The notes under the pieces were generated by a model. That model was not told the DNA's origin and did not search any database. It saw only the letters and a list, made by a program, of their open reading frames with translations. The position numbers and the translations under genes were made by a program. A stretch of 64,000 nucleotides of DNA from Leptolyngbyaceae cyanobacterium clean351 (GTDB lineage Bacteria; Cyanobacteriota; Cyanobacteriia; DAIDHW01), in the NCBI GenBank assembly GCA_027451865.1, contig DAIDHW010000001.1, positions 207,798 to 271,797 of the forward strand, read 5' to 3'. Below, one piece after another: positions 45,899 to 55,090 of this stretch. Position 1 is the stretch's first letter; each line of letters begins with the position of its first letter.

Positions 45899-47215
45899 AT
45901 GGAGCACGGAGAATCATTAACCCCTGAGGACCGGAGGCGAGCCCGTGACCGCCGGGAGTTTGAGCGCGCCCGCGGCCGCCCGGGCCGCCTGCTGTGGCTA
46001 ACCCTCGGGCCCGGGGTCCTGGCGATGCTAGGGGAAAACGACGCCCCAAGCATGCTTTCCTACGCCACCACCGGGGCTCAGTACGGGGTGGGCTTTTTTC
46101 TGCCCTTCGTGGTGCTGACCTTTGCGGTAGCCTTTGTGGTCCAGGAGATGACTATTCGTCTGGGGGTAGTCACTCACCGGGGCCACTGCCAACTAATCCG
46201 CGAGCGCTTCGGTAATTTTTGGGGTTTCTTTGCCCTAGTGGACCTGTTTGTCAGCAATCTATTAACCCTAGTGACGGAATTTCTGGGTATTCGGGCCGGG
46301 CTAGGGTTTTTTGGCATACCCCCGATCCTGGCAGTTTCCTTGGGATTCGGAATCGTCATGGCAGTGGTGTTAACACAGAGGTACTGGACCTGGGAGCGCT
46401 TTACCCTGGGTTTAGCCTGCTTCAATTTGATTTTCGTGCCGGCAGCCTGCATAGCTCATCCGGTTAGTAGCGAAGTCCTCAGGGCTTTCCTCACTTGGGG
46501 ACCCCTACCGGGGGGGTGGAACTACCAAACAATTTTGATCCTAATGGCAGACATCGGCGCCACGGTTACTCCCTGGATGGTGTTCTTTCAGCAGAGTGCG
46601 GTGGTAGATAAGGGCTTGACGGCTGCCGATATCCCCATGGCCCGCCTGGAAACTGCCCTGGGCACTCTTTTAGCCAGTGTGGCTGCCATAGCCACGATCC
46701 TGGCCACTTCACCCCTGTTTCCGGCGAGCGGCCGGAGTTTGACAGCCTTGGCGAATAATGACTTCGCCCAAGCCCTCGTCCCCCATCTGGGCAATCTGGG
46801 GGCGACCCTGTTTGCCCTGGGAATTTTTGAGGCGGGCCTAGTAGCGGCAATTACCATTTCCATGGCCTCCGCCTACGCCTTCGGAGAGGTGACCCAAGGG
46901 GTTACTAGCCTTAACCGTCCTGTGCGGGAGGGTTGGCAGTTTTATGCCACCATCTGCACGGCGGCGGGCCTATCAGGCTGTTTAGTCTTGATTCCCCACG
47001 CCCCCTTAAATGTGGTGATTTTGCTGGTGAATGTGCTGGCAGTCTTGGCTATGCCCCCGGCCCTGGTATTCTTGTTGGTACTGGCTAATGACCCCGAGGT
47101 AATGGGTCCCTACCGCAATAGCCCCCTAAACAACTGGATTGCCGGGACCATCACGGCTTGTCTGTGTGGGTTGGGGCTGGTCTGGGCAGTGGCTACAGTT
47201 GGGGGGGGGAGCTAG
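45899..47215 (+). CDS. Nramp-family metal transporter, divergent metal site
   Basis: A 438-aa membrane protein with about 11 helices, of the Nramp/LeuT-fold family. The TM1 site usually reading DPGN reads NDAPS here: the Asp is kept but the Asn is replaced. The TM6 MPH motif reads TPW (TVTPWMVFFQQSA), so the metal-selective Met and the His are lost. Such changes occur in Nramp-related clades that move other ions, so the substrate is uncertain. ATG 45899 is preferred to a TTG at 45869. A small TM protein is translationally coupled. Confidence 0.83.
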   Translation: MEHGESLTPEDRRRARDRREFERARGRPGRLLWLTLGPGVLAMLGENDAPSMLSYATTGAQYGVGFFLPFVVLTFAVAFVVQEMTIRLGVVTHRGHCQLIRERFGNFWGFFALVDLFVSNLLTLVTEFLGIRAGLGFFGIPPILAVSLGFGIVMAVVLTQRYWTWERFTLGLACFNLIFVPAACIAHPVSSEVLRAFLTWGPLPGGWNYQTILILMADIGATVTPWMVFFQQSAVVDKGLTAADIPMARLETALGTLLASVAAIATILATSPLFPASGRSLTALANNDFAQALVPHLGNLGATLFALGIFEAGLVAAITISMASAYAFGEVTQGVTSLNRPVREGWQFYATICTAAGLSGCLVLIPHAPLNVVILLVNVLAVLAMPPALVFLLVLANDPEVMGPYRNSPLNNWIAGTITACLCGLGLVWAVATVGGGS

Positions 47216-47421
47216 TGGTACCTACACCGGAAGAACCGGAAACCTGGATGTACAAAGTCCTCGAGCCGGAGCAGCTGGCCAGAGCCCGGCGCCGGCGGCG
47301 CTTTCCCCAGCGCCGACTTGATGGCCGCTTGATCGTCTTATTTTGGATTCTGCGGGTTTACGTACTGGTGATGGTGGCAATTATCGGCTACCGAGCTTGG
47401 GTGATACTGGGCGGCCCTTAG
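47215..47421 (+). CDS. small membrane protein coupled to the Nramp gene
   Basis: A 68-aa protein from GTG 47215, whose first base is the last base of the Nramp stop (TAGTG). It has a very basic stretch (ARARRRRRFPQRR) then one hydrophobic helix (LIVLFWILRVYVLVMVAIIG). No family recognised. Coupling suggests an accessory or regulatory subunit of the transporter. An internal ATG at residue 12 is a less likely start. The stop shares TTAG with the convergent gene. Confidence 0.5.
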   Translation: MVPTPEEPETWMYKVLEPEQLARARRRRRFPQRRLDGRLIVLFWILRVYVLVMVAIIGYRAWVILGGP

Positions 47422-47945
47422 CCCTGGGGCCGGCGAATAGTGGTTACCTGGTCGGCTAACTCCAGGAGGGAGGCTGGCATTTCTGGGCCAGTCAAAATCA
47501 CATCTACGGGGGCCGGCCTCTGCTGAATCAGTTCAAGGACATCCTGGACAGGAATCAGCCCCAGGTGAATCGCTAAGCTCAACTCATCTAGCACCACCAG
47601 GGAGTATTGCCCCTGGGAGACCACTAGTTGAGTGTGCTGCCATAGCTCGGCCAAGGCCTCGAGCTCCTCAGCCTCAAGGTCGGGGGTATCCACACAGCGG
47701 GGTAAGGCACAGCGGATCCAGTCCAAGCGCTCGCCAAGCCGGACCGGTTTCTGGGGCCCCTGACCAATCCCCCCCTTCAAAAACTGGATTACTAGTACTG
47801 AAGTACCTTGATTAGCCAGCCGGATTGCTTGGGCAATCACTTCCGTGAAAAAGCTGCGGTGCACAGTGGTGAATACTTGCACCGAACCTGCCAGTTGGAC
47901 AGGAAACTTAGCGGGGGTCGTAGGGACTTGAAGTTGGGAAACCAT
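47418..47945 (-). CDS. degenerate CobO-type P-loop protein
   Basis: A 175-aa corrinoid-adenosyltransferase-like protein. The fold is recognisable from VLVIQFLKGGIGQGPQ and VVLDELSLAIHLGLI. The Walker A, which reads like TGDGKGKT in CobO, is here VFTTVHRSFFT, so the phosphate-binding Gly-Lys-Thr is absent. It probably does not bind ATP in the normal way and may be structural or regulatory. The doubled relative at 25.0 kb keeps both P-loops. Confidence 0.75.
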   Translation of the reverse strand: MVSQLQVPTTPAKFPVQLAGSVQVFTTVHRSFFTEVIAQAIRLANQGTSVLVIQFLKGGIGQGPQKPVRLGERLDWIRCALPRCVDTPDLEAEELEALAELWQHTQLVVSQGQYSLVVLDELSLAIHLGLIPVQDVLELIQQRPAPVDVILTGPEMPASLLELADQVTTIRRPQG

Positions 47946-48066
47946 AGAGATGACCGCGAGTCTTTTGATCAGGGTTCTTGCCCCGGGGGGTAAGGATATA
48001 CAGTGTAGTTGATCATCTCAAGGGGTAGCAAGACACCACATATAGGTTTTGGTGACAAGAGTGGAT

Positions 48067-48096
48067 TTGGCAGTCTGGGGAAGAAATCGGTACAAT
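48067..48096 (+). promoter_or_regulatory. candidate sigma70-type promoter of pepP
   Basis: TTGGCA (48067-48072), an 18-base spacer, and TACAAT (48091-48096). It would give a leader of about 120 bases before the ATG at 48225. The region between 47946 and 48225 otherwise contains no gene. Confidence 0.4.
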
Positions 48097-48224
48097 GTCA
48101 ATATATGTTAACTAGCTATAACTTGGATTCCCTGGGGCGAATCCCGCTAGCCAAGGTTAAAACCTGGTCCGCACCCCAAGGGTTTGGCACAATTAAACGT
48201 AATCTCCCCCCCGCCCGAGGCCCC

Positions 48225-50045
48225 ATGACTGTTGCTCCTGCCGCCCTTGACCTAAGTAATAAGCTTGCGGTTGTCCGACGACTGATGGCTGACCAGCGCT
48301 TAGATGCTTACCTAATACCTACTACGGACGAGCATCTGAATGAATACCCCCCCCAGGTGCGCGAGCGCCGGGCCTGGGCAAGTCACTTTACTGGCTCCGC
48401 CGGGGACCTATTGCTAGGTCAACAGCAGGCCTGGCTATTCGTGGACTTTCGCTACCACGAACAGGCGGAGCTAGAGGCAGACCCAGCTCAGATCCAGGTA
48501 GTGAAGCTGGGACTTGAGGGGCATAAAAGCCTCCTAGAGCAGTTGCAGGCTCTGGCCAAGCCCGGTTTTCGGTTTGGCTTTGATCCGTTTACCACCACCT
48601 ATAGTCAGGGGGAAACCTGGGTCCAGAAACTCGAGCCCCTGGGAGTCACCCTAGTGTCCTTGGAGACGAACCTTGTAGACCGGGCTTGGCAGGAACTAAC
48701 CGGCAAACCCCTGGATCTGCCGCAATCAGACCTAGTTGCCCTGCCCGTGGAAGTCGCTGGCGTAGACTCAGCTACCAAACTGGCCCAAGTGCGGGAAGCC
48801 ATGGTCCGGGTGGGGGCCGACCTGCTCCCGGTCACCAAACTAGACCAGATCAGTTGGCTATTTAATTTGCGCGGGGCTGACATTCCCCACAATCCAGTCT
48901 TCCTCGCCTACGGTTTGGTTACGCCTACATTGGCCTACCTGTGCACAGATTTGGAGCGCTTGTCTGACCCCGTGGCCGCCACCTTGCCGGCCGAGGTGCA
49001 GCTAGTCCCCTACGAGGCCTACCTAGGCACCCTCAAGATCCTAAGTGCTAACTCCCGGGTGCTGGTGGACCCCTTGCAAACTACCCTAGGGACCGTGCAA
49101 GCCATCCGGGCCGGGGGAGGTGGGATAGTAGAAGCGAGCCATCCCCTTGAAACCCTTAAGGCCCGCAAGAATGCAGTGGAAATCGCCCAGATGGCTGTCG
49201 CCAACCGGCAGGCTAGCCGCAGCAAGGTGAGGGTCTGGCACTGGCTAGAGGAGCATTACCGGCGGGGTGAGCCCCTTTCCGAAACTGCAGTGGCCCAGGC
49301 CGTTACCGGTTTCTACGCCGAGGAGCCAGGATTTATGGGCTTAAGTTTTCCCACTATTGCGGCAGTGGGGGCTAATAGTTCTATCGTTCACTATAGTCAT
49401 CCCCACCCCCAGACCTTGGTCACCCCCAACCAGTTCCTGCTGCTGGACTCGGGAGCCCAATACTGGGGGGGGACAACCGACGACACCAGAACCCTGGTTT
49501 TTGGTACCCCAGACCCGGAACAGATCGACCGCTACACCGATGTGCTGCGAGCCCACATCAACTGTGCCCGCCAGTGCTTCCCCAAGGGCACTACTGGCAT
49601 CCAGTTAGATGGGATTACCCGGGCTGATCTGTGGCTGAAGCACCTAGACTACGGCCACGGTACTGGTCACGGCGTAGGAGCCTTCTTGAACGTCCACGAG
49701 GGGCCCACAGGCATCAGCAAGCGGGCAGCTGAACCCCTCGAACCCGGGATGATCACCAGTATCGAACCGGGATTCTACCGGGCCGGCTGGGGGGGAATTC
49801 GCCTGGAGAACCTTTATCTAGTGGTCCAAGTCCCCCTGCCGGAGCCGACGATCTGGTATGCCTTCGAGCCTTTGACCTATATTCCTTTTCAGGCGAAGCT
49901 GGTGGATTTTTGCAGCTTGGAATCCCCCCAACGTCAGTGGCTGCAGCAGTACCACGAGCAGGTCCTTGGGCGCCTCGTGCCCACCCTAGATGCCCCCACT
50001 GCTACTTGGCTAGCCCGGGTTTGTGAACCCTTTATGGGGAGTTAA
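48225..50045 (+). CDS. aminopeptidase P family protein (long form)
   Basis: A 606-aa Xaa-Pro aminopeptidase of the long, three-domain type otherwise best known from eukaryotes. Two creatinase-like N-terminal domains lead to the pita-bread catalytic domain. Metal ligands are visible in LLLDSGAQYWGGTTDDTRT (two Asp), HGTGHGVGAFLNVHEGP (His) and ITSIEPGFYR with GIRLEN (two Glu). ATG 48225 is preferred; in-frame sequence upstream to 48009 is not family-like. It cleaves N-terminal residues before proline. Confidence 0.88.
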   Translation: MTVAPAALDLSNKLAVVRRLMADQRLDAYLIPTTDEHLNEYPPQVRERRAWASHFTGSAGDLLLGQQQAWLFVDFRYHEQAELEADPAQIQVVKLGLEGHKSLLEQLQALAKPGFRFGFDPFTTTYSQGETWVQKLEPLGVTLVSLETNLVDRAWQELTGKPLDLPQSDLVALPVEVAGVDSATKLAQVREAMVRVGADLLPVTKLDQISWLFNLRGADIPHNPVFLAYGLVTPTLAYLCTDLERLSDPVAATLPAEVQLVPYEAYLGTLKILSANSRVLVDPLQTTLGTVQAIRAGGGGIVEASHPLETLKARKNAVEIAQMAVANRQASRSKVRVWHWLEEHYRRGEPLSETAVAQAVTGFYAEEPGFMGLSFPTIAAVGANSSIVHYSHPHPQTLVTPNQFLLLDSGAQYWGGTTDDTRTLVFGTPDPEQIDRYTDVLRAHINCARQCFPKGTTGIQLDGITRADLWLKHLDYGHGTGHGVGAFLNVHEGPTGISKRAAEPLEPGMITSIEPGFYRAGWGGIRLENLYLVVQVPLPEPTIWYAFEPLTYIPFQAKLVDFCSLESPQRQWLQQYHEQVLGRLVPTLDAPTATWLARVCEPFMGS

Positions 50046-50048
50046 CTC

Positions 50049-50453
50049 CTAGGGTTGCAGGGTAGCTAGGGCTACCTGATGAGCTCCCGCCACCCTGACT
50101 GAGTCTAGGACGCGGACCACATCGTTGTAGGGGACACTGCGGGCAGCGTAGAGGGCGACGGTGCCAGTAGGATGCCGGCGCACAAAGTCTTGGACCACCT
50201 GTTCTAGTTCATGGGAATTAACTAGGTGATGATTCAGGTAGGTATGACCCTGGGCATCAACGCTGACTGCGAGGAGTAGGGGCTGGGTGGGCCGGCCGGA
50301 AACAGCCTGGGGTAGATTTAAGGGGATGGATTGCTGACGGCTCAGCTGTAGGGCCGCCAGGATGAAAAACGTCAAGACGCAGAAGATCACGTCGATCAGG
50401 GGGATGATCTCAATGCGCACTTCCGGACCCGGGTTGTCAGATTCAATCTTCAA
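50049..50453 (-). CDS. exbD: ExbD/TolR-family protein
   Basis: A 134-aa biopolymer-transport subunit with one N-terminal membrane helix (IPLIDVIFCVLTFFILAAL) containing the conserved proton-path Asp, and a periplasmic domain. It works with ExbB/TolQ and TonB to energise outer membrane uptake; those genes are not in the window. The start appears to be TTG 50453. Only 3 bp separate its stop from that of pepP. Confidence 0.85.
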   Translation of the reverse strand: MKIESDNPGPEVRIEIIPLIDVIFCVLTFFILAALQLSRQQSIPLNLPQAVSGRPTQPLLLAVSVDAQGHTYLNHHLVNSHELEQVVQDFVRRHPTGTVALYAARSVPYNDVVRVLDSVRVAGAHQVALATLQP

Positions 50454-50528
50454 GGGGTGACTGTGGTTAAGGGCCTAGCTGAATTTTAGCCCTAGAGACC
50501 ATCCCTCCCTCTATCCCAGCGCCAAACC

Positions 50529-51029
50529 ATGACTACTAGGGAAATTATCGTTATTGCCGCCTTAGGGGAAACTAATCAGGTGATCGGCAACCAGGGCCAG
50601 GTACCCTGGTATATTCCCGAGGACTCCCAGCGGTTCGGGCAGCTCACCTGGGGTCACACGGTGGTGATGGGCCGCCGGACCTGGCTAGGGGATCTAGGGG
50701 GGCAACCGCTGCCGGGACGGCGCAACATTGTCATCTCGAGCACTCATCCTGGTCAGGGAGCAGCGCTGTTTGTCACTTCCCTGGAGGCAGCCCTGGACGC
50801 TGCCAAGGGAGAGCGGGTGTTTATCGCCGGGGGGGCGCGGGTTTATGCGGAGGCTTTGCCCTTAGCTGACACCCTAGAGCTGACCCTAGTGAAGGGGAAT
50901 TATCCCGGGGACACCTTCTTCCCCCCCTACCGCCATCTAATTGGCCGTCAATTCACCCTGATTGCCGAGGAGTCACACCCAGGGTTTCGCTACGTCACTT
51001 ACGGTCGGCTAGCTTCTGGGCGCGCCTGA
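50529..51029 (+). CDS. folA: dihydrofolate reductase
   Basis: DHFR (166 aa) reduces dihydrofolate with NADPH. Motifs: VIAALGETNQVIGNQG, the catalytic Asp in VPWYIPEDSQRF, WGHTVVMGRRTW and VFIAGGARVYAEALPLADTL. Many cyanobacteria lack folA and rely on ThyX, so its presence is informative. The last 35 bp overlap larB on the other strand. Confidence 0.9.
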   Translation: MTTREIIVIAALGETNQVIGNQGQVPWYIPEDSQRFGQLTWGHTVVMGRRTWLGDLGGQPLPGRRNIVISSTHPGQGAALFVTSLEAALDAAKGERVFIAGGARVYAEALPLADTLELTLVKGNYPGDTFFPPYRHLIGRQFTLIAEESHPGFRYVTYGRLASGRA

Positions 51030-51771
51030 GGATTTGCCCCGCCAAAATCGCTGCCCCAAAACCATTGTCAATATTGACCACGCCAATCCCTGGGGCACAG
51101 GAGTTGAGCATGGTCAACAGGGGCGCTAGACCTTGGAAGTTAGCGCCGTAACCGATACTGGTGGGAACAGCAATCACAGGACAATCCACTAGCCCCGCCA
51201 CCACACTGGGCAGGGCCCCCTCCATCCCCGCCACCACCACGAGCACGTCCATGGCCGCGATCGCCTGGCGGTGACTAAGCAACCGGTGTAGGCCAGCTAC
51301 CCCCAAGTCCCAAAATCTTTGCACCCTAAAGCCGCACAGTTCGGCGGTATGGGCTGCCTCTTCAGCCACTGCCAAATCGGCGGTCCCGGCTGATACCAAA
51401 CCGATGCAGCCGGAATGAATAGGGGCGGGCCAAGGACCTAACACACAAAGGCGGGGTAGGGAAAAGTACTGCAGTTTGGGCAGCTTCAGCCTTAACTGCT
51501 CGTAGACCTCGGGGCTGATGCGGGTTGCCATGACCAGAGGACTCTGGGCCCCTAGGGCCTCCAGAATGGCGGCAATTTGATCGACGGTTTTACCGGGGCC
51601 CCACACCACCTCTGGAAACCCAGTCCTCAGGGAGCGATGGTGATCGACACAGGCAAAGTCGGCCACGGCCTCAAAATCAAAATGCCTCAACTGCTCTAGG
51701 GCAGTGTCCGGATCAGTGTGTCCTTGGGCTACTGCCTGTAGCAGGGCTCGTAGCGCTTCTGGTTGGGTCAC
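50995..51771 (-). CDS. larB: nickel pincer cofactor biosynthesis protein LarB
   Basis: LarB (258 aa) carboxylates and hydrolyses nicotinic acid adenine dinucleotide in the synthesis of the nickel-pincer cofactor of lactate racemase. The C-terminal PurE-like domain is clear (VSAGTADLAVAEEAAHTAEL, VVAGMEGALPSVVAGLVDCPVIAVP, SCAPGIGVVNIDNGFGAA). The N-terminal AxDHxRxxRTGFPEVVWGPGK motif is present. The start is GTG 51771. larC and larE are not in the window, so use of the cofactor here is unclear. Confidence 0.9.
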   Translation of the reverse strand: MTQPEALRALLQAVAQGHTDPDTALEQLRHFDFEAVADFACVDHHRSLRTGFPEVVWGPGKTVDQIAAILEALGAQSPLVMATRISPEVYEQLRLKLPKLQYFSLPRLCVLGPWPAPIHSGCIGLVSAGTADLAVAEEAAHTAELCGFRVQRFWDLGVAGLHRLLSHRQAIAAMDVLVVVAGMEGALPSVVAGLVDCPVIAVPTSIGYGANFQGLAPLLTMLNSCAPGIGVVNIDNGFGAAILAGQILRRAQKLADRK

Positions 51772-51918
51772 AAAGTTTCACCTCACATGGCAGCCAGGGT
51801 TGATTCTAACAAACTCTCCCGCCGCCCTCCCAGCTCGGACTCCCCACGCAGTCCCTCCATCCCCTAAGCTAGGTGGGGAACACCGACCAGAACAGCCCCA
51901 TGATTCCCCACAGTTTCT

Positions 51919-52959
51919 ATGTCTGACCAAGCCTACCCCTGGCCCCTACTCCTGCGCCAGCTACTAGACCGGCAATCCCTCAGGGTTGACCAGGCCACTG
52001 AGCTGATGCAGGCCTGGTTAACTGGTGCTGTCCCACCGGAGGTCTCCGCTGGGATTCTAGTCGCTCTGGAGGCTAAGGGAGTAAATGACCTGGAGCTGAC
52101 AGCCATGGCCCGGGTCCTGCAAAGCCCCCCGCCCCCTGGGCTGCCTAGTCCCCGCGTTGACACCTGCGGGACAGGGGGAGATGGCCAATCCACCTTTAAT
52201 ATTTCGACGGCTGTGGCTTTTGTGACCGCCGCCGCTGGTATTCCTGTGATCAAGCACGGTAACCGCTCTGCCTCGGGGCGAGTCGGGTCCGCCGACGTCC
52301 TAGAGGCCCTGGGGGTGCCCCTGGAAATGAACTCTGATCAAGCCCAAGCTGCTCTCGGCGCGGTGGGGATCACTTTTTTATTTGCTCCCGGCTGGCACCC
52401 AGCCCTAAAAAATCTGGCTCCGGTGCGCAGGACCTTGGGGATCAGGACCGTCTTTAACCTCCTCGGCCCCCTGGTAAACCCCTTCCACCCCACCGGTCAG
52501 GTCCTGGGAGTAAGTAACCCTCGGCTGCTAACTACCATGGCCCAGGCCCTGGGAAACTTGGGGGTGAGCCGCGGCATAGTCCTGCATGGCCGGGAGAATC
52601 TTGATGAGGCGGGGTTGGGGGGACTGACGGACCTGGTGATGGTGGAAGCGGGGACTTGTACCCCTGACATCCTTGATCCCCGGACCCTAGGACTTACCGA
52701 AGCTCCCACCATCGCCCTGGCCGGGGGGGACCTAGGGGAAAATAGCCGCATTCTCCGGGCTGTGCTCCAGGGCCAAGGGAGTCGAGCTCAGCGGGAGGCG
52801 GTAGCCCTCAATGCCAGTCTAGCCCTGCAGGTGGGAGGAGTTGTACCCCTAGGAGACCACCGCCAGGGCTTGGGAATAGCTTTCGAGGTCCTAGGCAGCG
52901 GCAGCGGCTGGGGGAAGTTGGAACAGCTAGTGGAATTCTTGGCTCCCCAGGTTAGCTAA
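51919..52959 (+). CDS. trpD: anthranilate phosphoribosyltransferase
   Basis: TrpD (346 aa) joins anthranilate to PRPP in tryptophan synthesis. The PRPP motif [21 protein letters not shown] begins near residue 80, followed by [21 protein letters not shown] and the [21 protein letters not shown] loop. Length is typical. It is apart from trpA (26.5 kb). Its last 33 bp overlap the convergent PLD-like gene. Confidence 0.94.
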   Translation: MSDQAYPWPLLLRQLLDRQSLRVDQATELMQAWLTGAVPPEVSAGILVALEAKGVNDLELTAMARVLQSPPPPGLPSPRVDTCGTGGDGQSTFNISTAVAFVTAAAGIPVIKHGNRSASGRVGSADVLEALGVPLEMNSDQAQAALGAVGITFLFAPGWHPALKNLAPVRRTLGIRTVFNLLGPLVNPFHPTGQVLGVSNPRLLTTMAQALGNLGVSRGIVLHGRENLDEAGLGGLTDLVMVEAGTCTPDILDPRTLGLTEAPTIALAGGDLGENSRILRAVLQGQGSRAQREAVALNASLALQVGGVVPLGDHRQGLGIAFEVLGSGSGWGKLEQLVEFLAPQVS

Positions 52960-53814
52960 GGGACGGGACTGCTGCCAATCCGCCGCAAACTGCCGCCTCA
53001 AGGGGATAAGGTCTGGCCCGGTCAGGCGCACCCCCAGCTCCCGGTTCCTGGTCAGGCTACTCCTACTTAGGTTCTGACTGCCAATAAAGCCCACCTGCTC
53101 GCCAAGGATCATCTTGGCGTGGAGATAGACCGGCCGCGGCCCCAGAAGGCGGACTTGGACTCCAGCCTGAGCTAGGGCCCCCAAGGAGCGCCGCGCTGTC
53201 CAGGTGGTAGGCGGGGGTACCAGGAGGCGGACTTGGGCTCCCTTGGCTTCAAGGACCCGGAGGACAGCTGGGTAGTCACCTACTTCCTCCATCTCCACGT
53301 CTAGGGGGCCTGGTTGGGCAAGAATAGCAATGAGGGCTGGGGTGGCAACGGGAGCTACCAGGAGGGGTGAGGGGGACGTAACGACCCTTGAACCCTGCCA
53401 ATCTGCCTCGAACAAGTTGCGGGTAGCGTGCACCAGGCTGGGATTGGCGGTGACGTAGAGGTATTCCCGGTTACGATGAAAGGCGGACCAATCGTAGTTA
53501 GCAGTCCCGATTTCACAGCTAGAGCGGTTGCAAATATATTTGGCGTGGTCAAGACCCGGCTGGCTTGCCCAGGTTACCGTTGCCCCGGTTGCCCGCAGGA
53601 GTTGGTATTCCCGGGCAATACGGGAAGCAGAGAAACCGTAGGGACGCGGTTCAAGGATCACCCGTACGAGCACCCCCCGCCGGTGGGCGGATCCCAAGGC
53701 CCTAAGCAGCGGCCGCGAGGAGAAGTAGTAAGCATTCACGTCTAGGGAGGTGCGGGCCGCCTGAATAATCTGAAGTACTGGCCCTGATCCGGCCTGGGGT
53801 TCTACATACATCAT
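52927..53814 (-). CDS. phospholipase D-like protein
   Basis: A 295-aa protein with two HKD motifs: [21 protein letters not shown] near residue 110 and [21 protein letters not shown] near 245. These form one PLD active site. The family includes nucleases, cardiolipin synthases and phospholipases; no membrane segments or signal peptide are clear, so a nuclease or phospholipase role is open. ATG 53814 is used; a TTG at 53823 is an alternative. Confidence 0.82.
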   Translation of the reverse strand: MMYVEPQAGSGPVLQIIQAARTSLDVNAYYFSSRPLLRALGSAHRRGVLVRVILEPRPYGFSASRIAREYQLLRATGATVTWASQPGLDHAKYICNRSSCEIGTANYDWSAFHRNREYLYVTANPSLVHATRNLFEADWQGSRVVTSPSPLLVAPVATPALIAILAQPGPLDVEMEEVGDYPAVLRVLEAKGAQVRLLVPPPTTWTARRSLGALAQAGVQVRLLGPRPVYLHAKMILGEQVGFIGSQNLSRSSLTRNRELGVRLTGPDLIPLRRQFAADWQQSRPLANLGSQEFH

Positions 53815-53941
53815 GACCGTCAAAAACCAAGGTGAAGGCCCCTCGGTCCACTCCTTGAGACGAGAACAGGTACAAACTAGCTAGAGGGGGTCGGAGCCGC
53901 GCGGGTATGGGCAAGCTACGCCTAACAAGTATAGTTTACTC

Positions 53942-55090
53942 ATGACCCAGTTCCTGGAAGTGATGTCGAAGAAAAAGCTATTGATTAGAAACGCTGAAGA
54001 ACTTTTATCCCTCTACGCCGCGGGAGAGCGTTTATTTTCCATGGTCAACCTGTGGGAAGCGAACTTGGAGGCGGCCCAACTAGCAGGCATCAATCTGAGC
54101 CGAGCGGTGTTGTTTCGGGCTAATTTAAGCCGGGCAGTAATAGCTATGGCCAACTTCAGCGAGGCGGACCTGGTGCGGGCTGATCTACAGTCTGCTCGCC
54201 TTGACCGCTCTAACTTCCAGAAAGCCAATCTGTACGAGGCCAATCTCACCCAGGCTAGTCTGGTGATCACTGACTTGAGCGGGGCTGGTCTGGAGAAAGC
54301 TCAGCTGCAGCAGTGTGACCTTAGTCAAGCGGATCTGCAGCAGGCTAACCTCAGCCGCGCCGACCTGAGCGGGGCAGACTTGACCCAGGCTAACCTGAGG
54401 GGAGCCTTGCTAGCTGGCGCTAACCTGAGCAAAGCTAATCTACAACTGGCTAACCTGACCGAAGCAGACCTATGGGAGGCAGACCTAAGGGCTTCTAACC
54501 TGACCAAAGCAGTCCTCAATAATGCCACCCTCGCTAAGGTTGACTTGGCAGATGCCAACCTGAGCCGGGTCGACCTGGGAGAGGCAAGCCTTGAACAAGC
54601 CTCCCTAGTCAGGGCCAACCTGGAGAGAGCTAACCTACATCAAGCTTGTTTGCTCCAGGCCAATCTCAGCCAAGCTAAGTTAAGTAAAGCCAACCTGCAC
54701 CGGGTAACCTTGGTCCGCGCCGACCTGAGTCGGGCCAATCTGCTAGGCACTGATCTGAGTGAAGCTAATCTCGAGGGAGCAAACCTGACCGGTTGTGACC
54801 TATTCGGCGCCAACCTGACGATGGCCATCCTAGCCCAAGCCAGATTGCCAGGGGTAGACCTGCGAGAAACCAATCTCCACAAGGCTGACCTGCGGGGTGC
54901 GGACCTGACGGATTGTGATCTGTTCGGGGCAGACCTCAAGGACGCCATCCTTGTGGGAGCCGATCTGCGAGGGTCTAATCTCTACCGCGCTAAGCTAACG
55001 GGTGCCTATCTCCAGGGAGCTTACTACGACCAAAAAACCGAATTTAGCCCCAAATTCAACCCGGAAAAGCAGGGGATGATTAGGAAGTAA
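53942..55090 (+). CDS. pentapeptide repeat protein
   Basis: A 382-aa protein made almost entirely of A(D/N)LXX pentapeptides (for example ANLSRADLSGADLTQANL) from about residue 40 to 360, predicted to fold as a right-handed quadrilateral beta helix. The N-terminal 35 residues (KKKLLIRNAEELLSLYAAGE) are a short helical region found in related cyanobacterial proteins. Cyanobacteria carry many such genes; some bind gyrase or sit in the thylakoid lumen, but no signal peptide is seen here. Function unknown. Confidence 0.88.
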   Translation: MTQFLEVMSKKKLLIRNAEELLSLYAAGERLFSMVNLWEANLEAAQLAGINLSRAVLFRANLSRAVIAMANFSEADLVRADLQSARLDRSNFQKANLYEANLTQASLVITDLSGAGLEKAQLQQCDLSQADLQQANLSRADLSGADLTQANLRGALLAGANLSKANLQLANLTEADLWEADLRASNLTKAVLNNATLAKVDLADANLSRVDLGEASLEQASLVRANLERANLHQACLLQANLSQAKLSKANLHRVTLVRADLSRANLLGTDLSEANLEGANLTGCDLFGANLTMAILAQARLPGVDLRETNLHKADLRGADLTDCDLFGADLKDAILVGADLRGSNLYRAKLTGAYLQGAYYDQKTEFSPKFNPEKQGMIRK

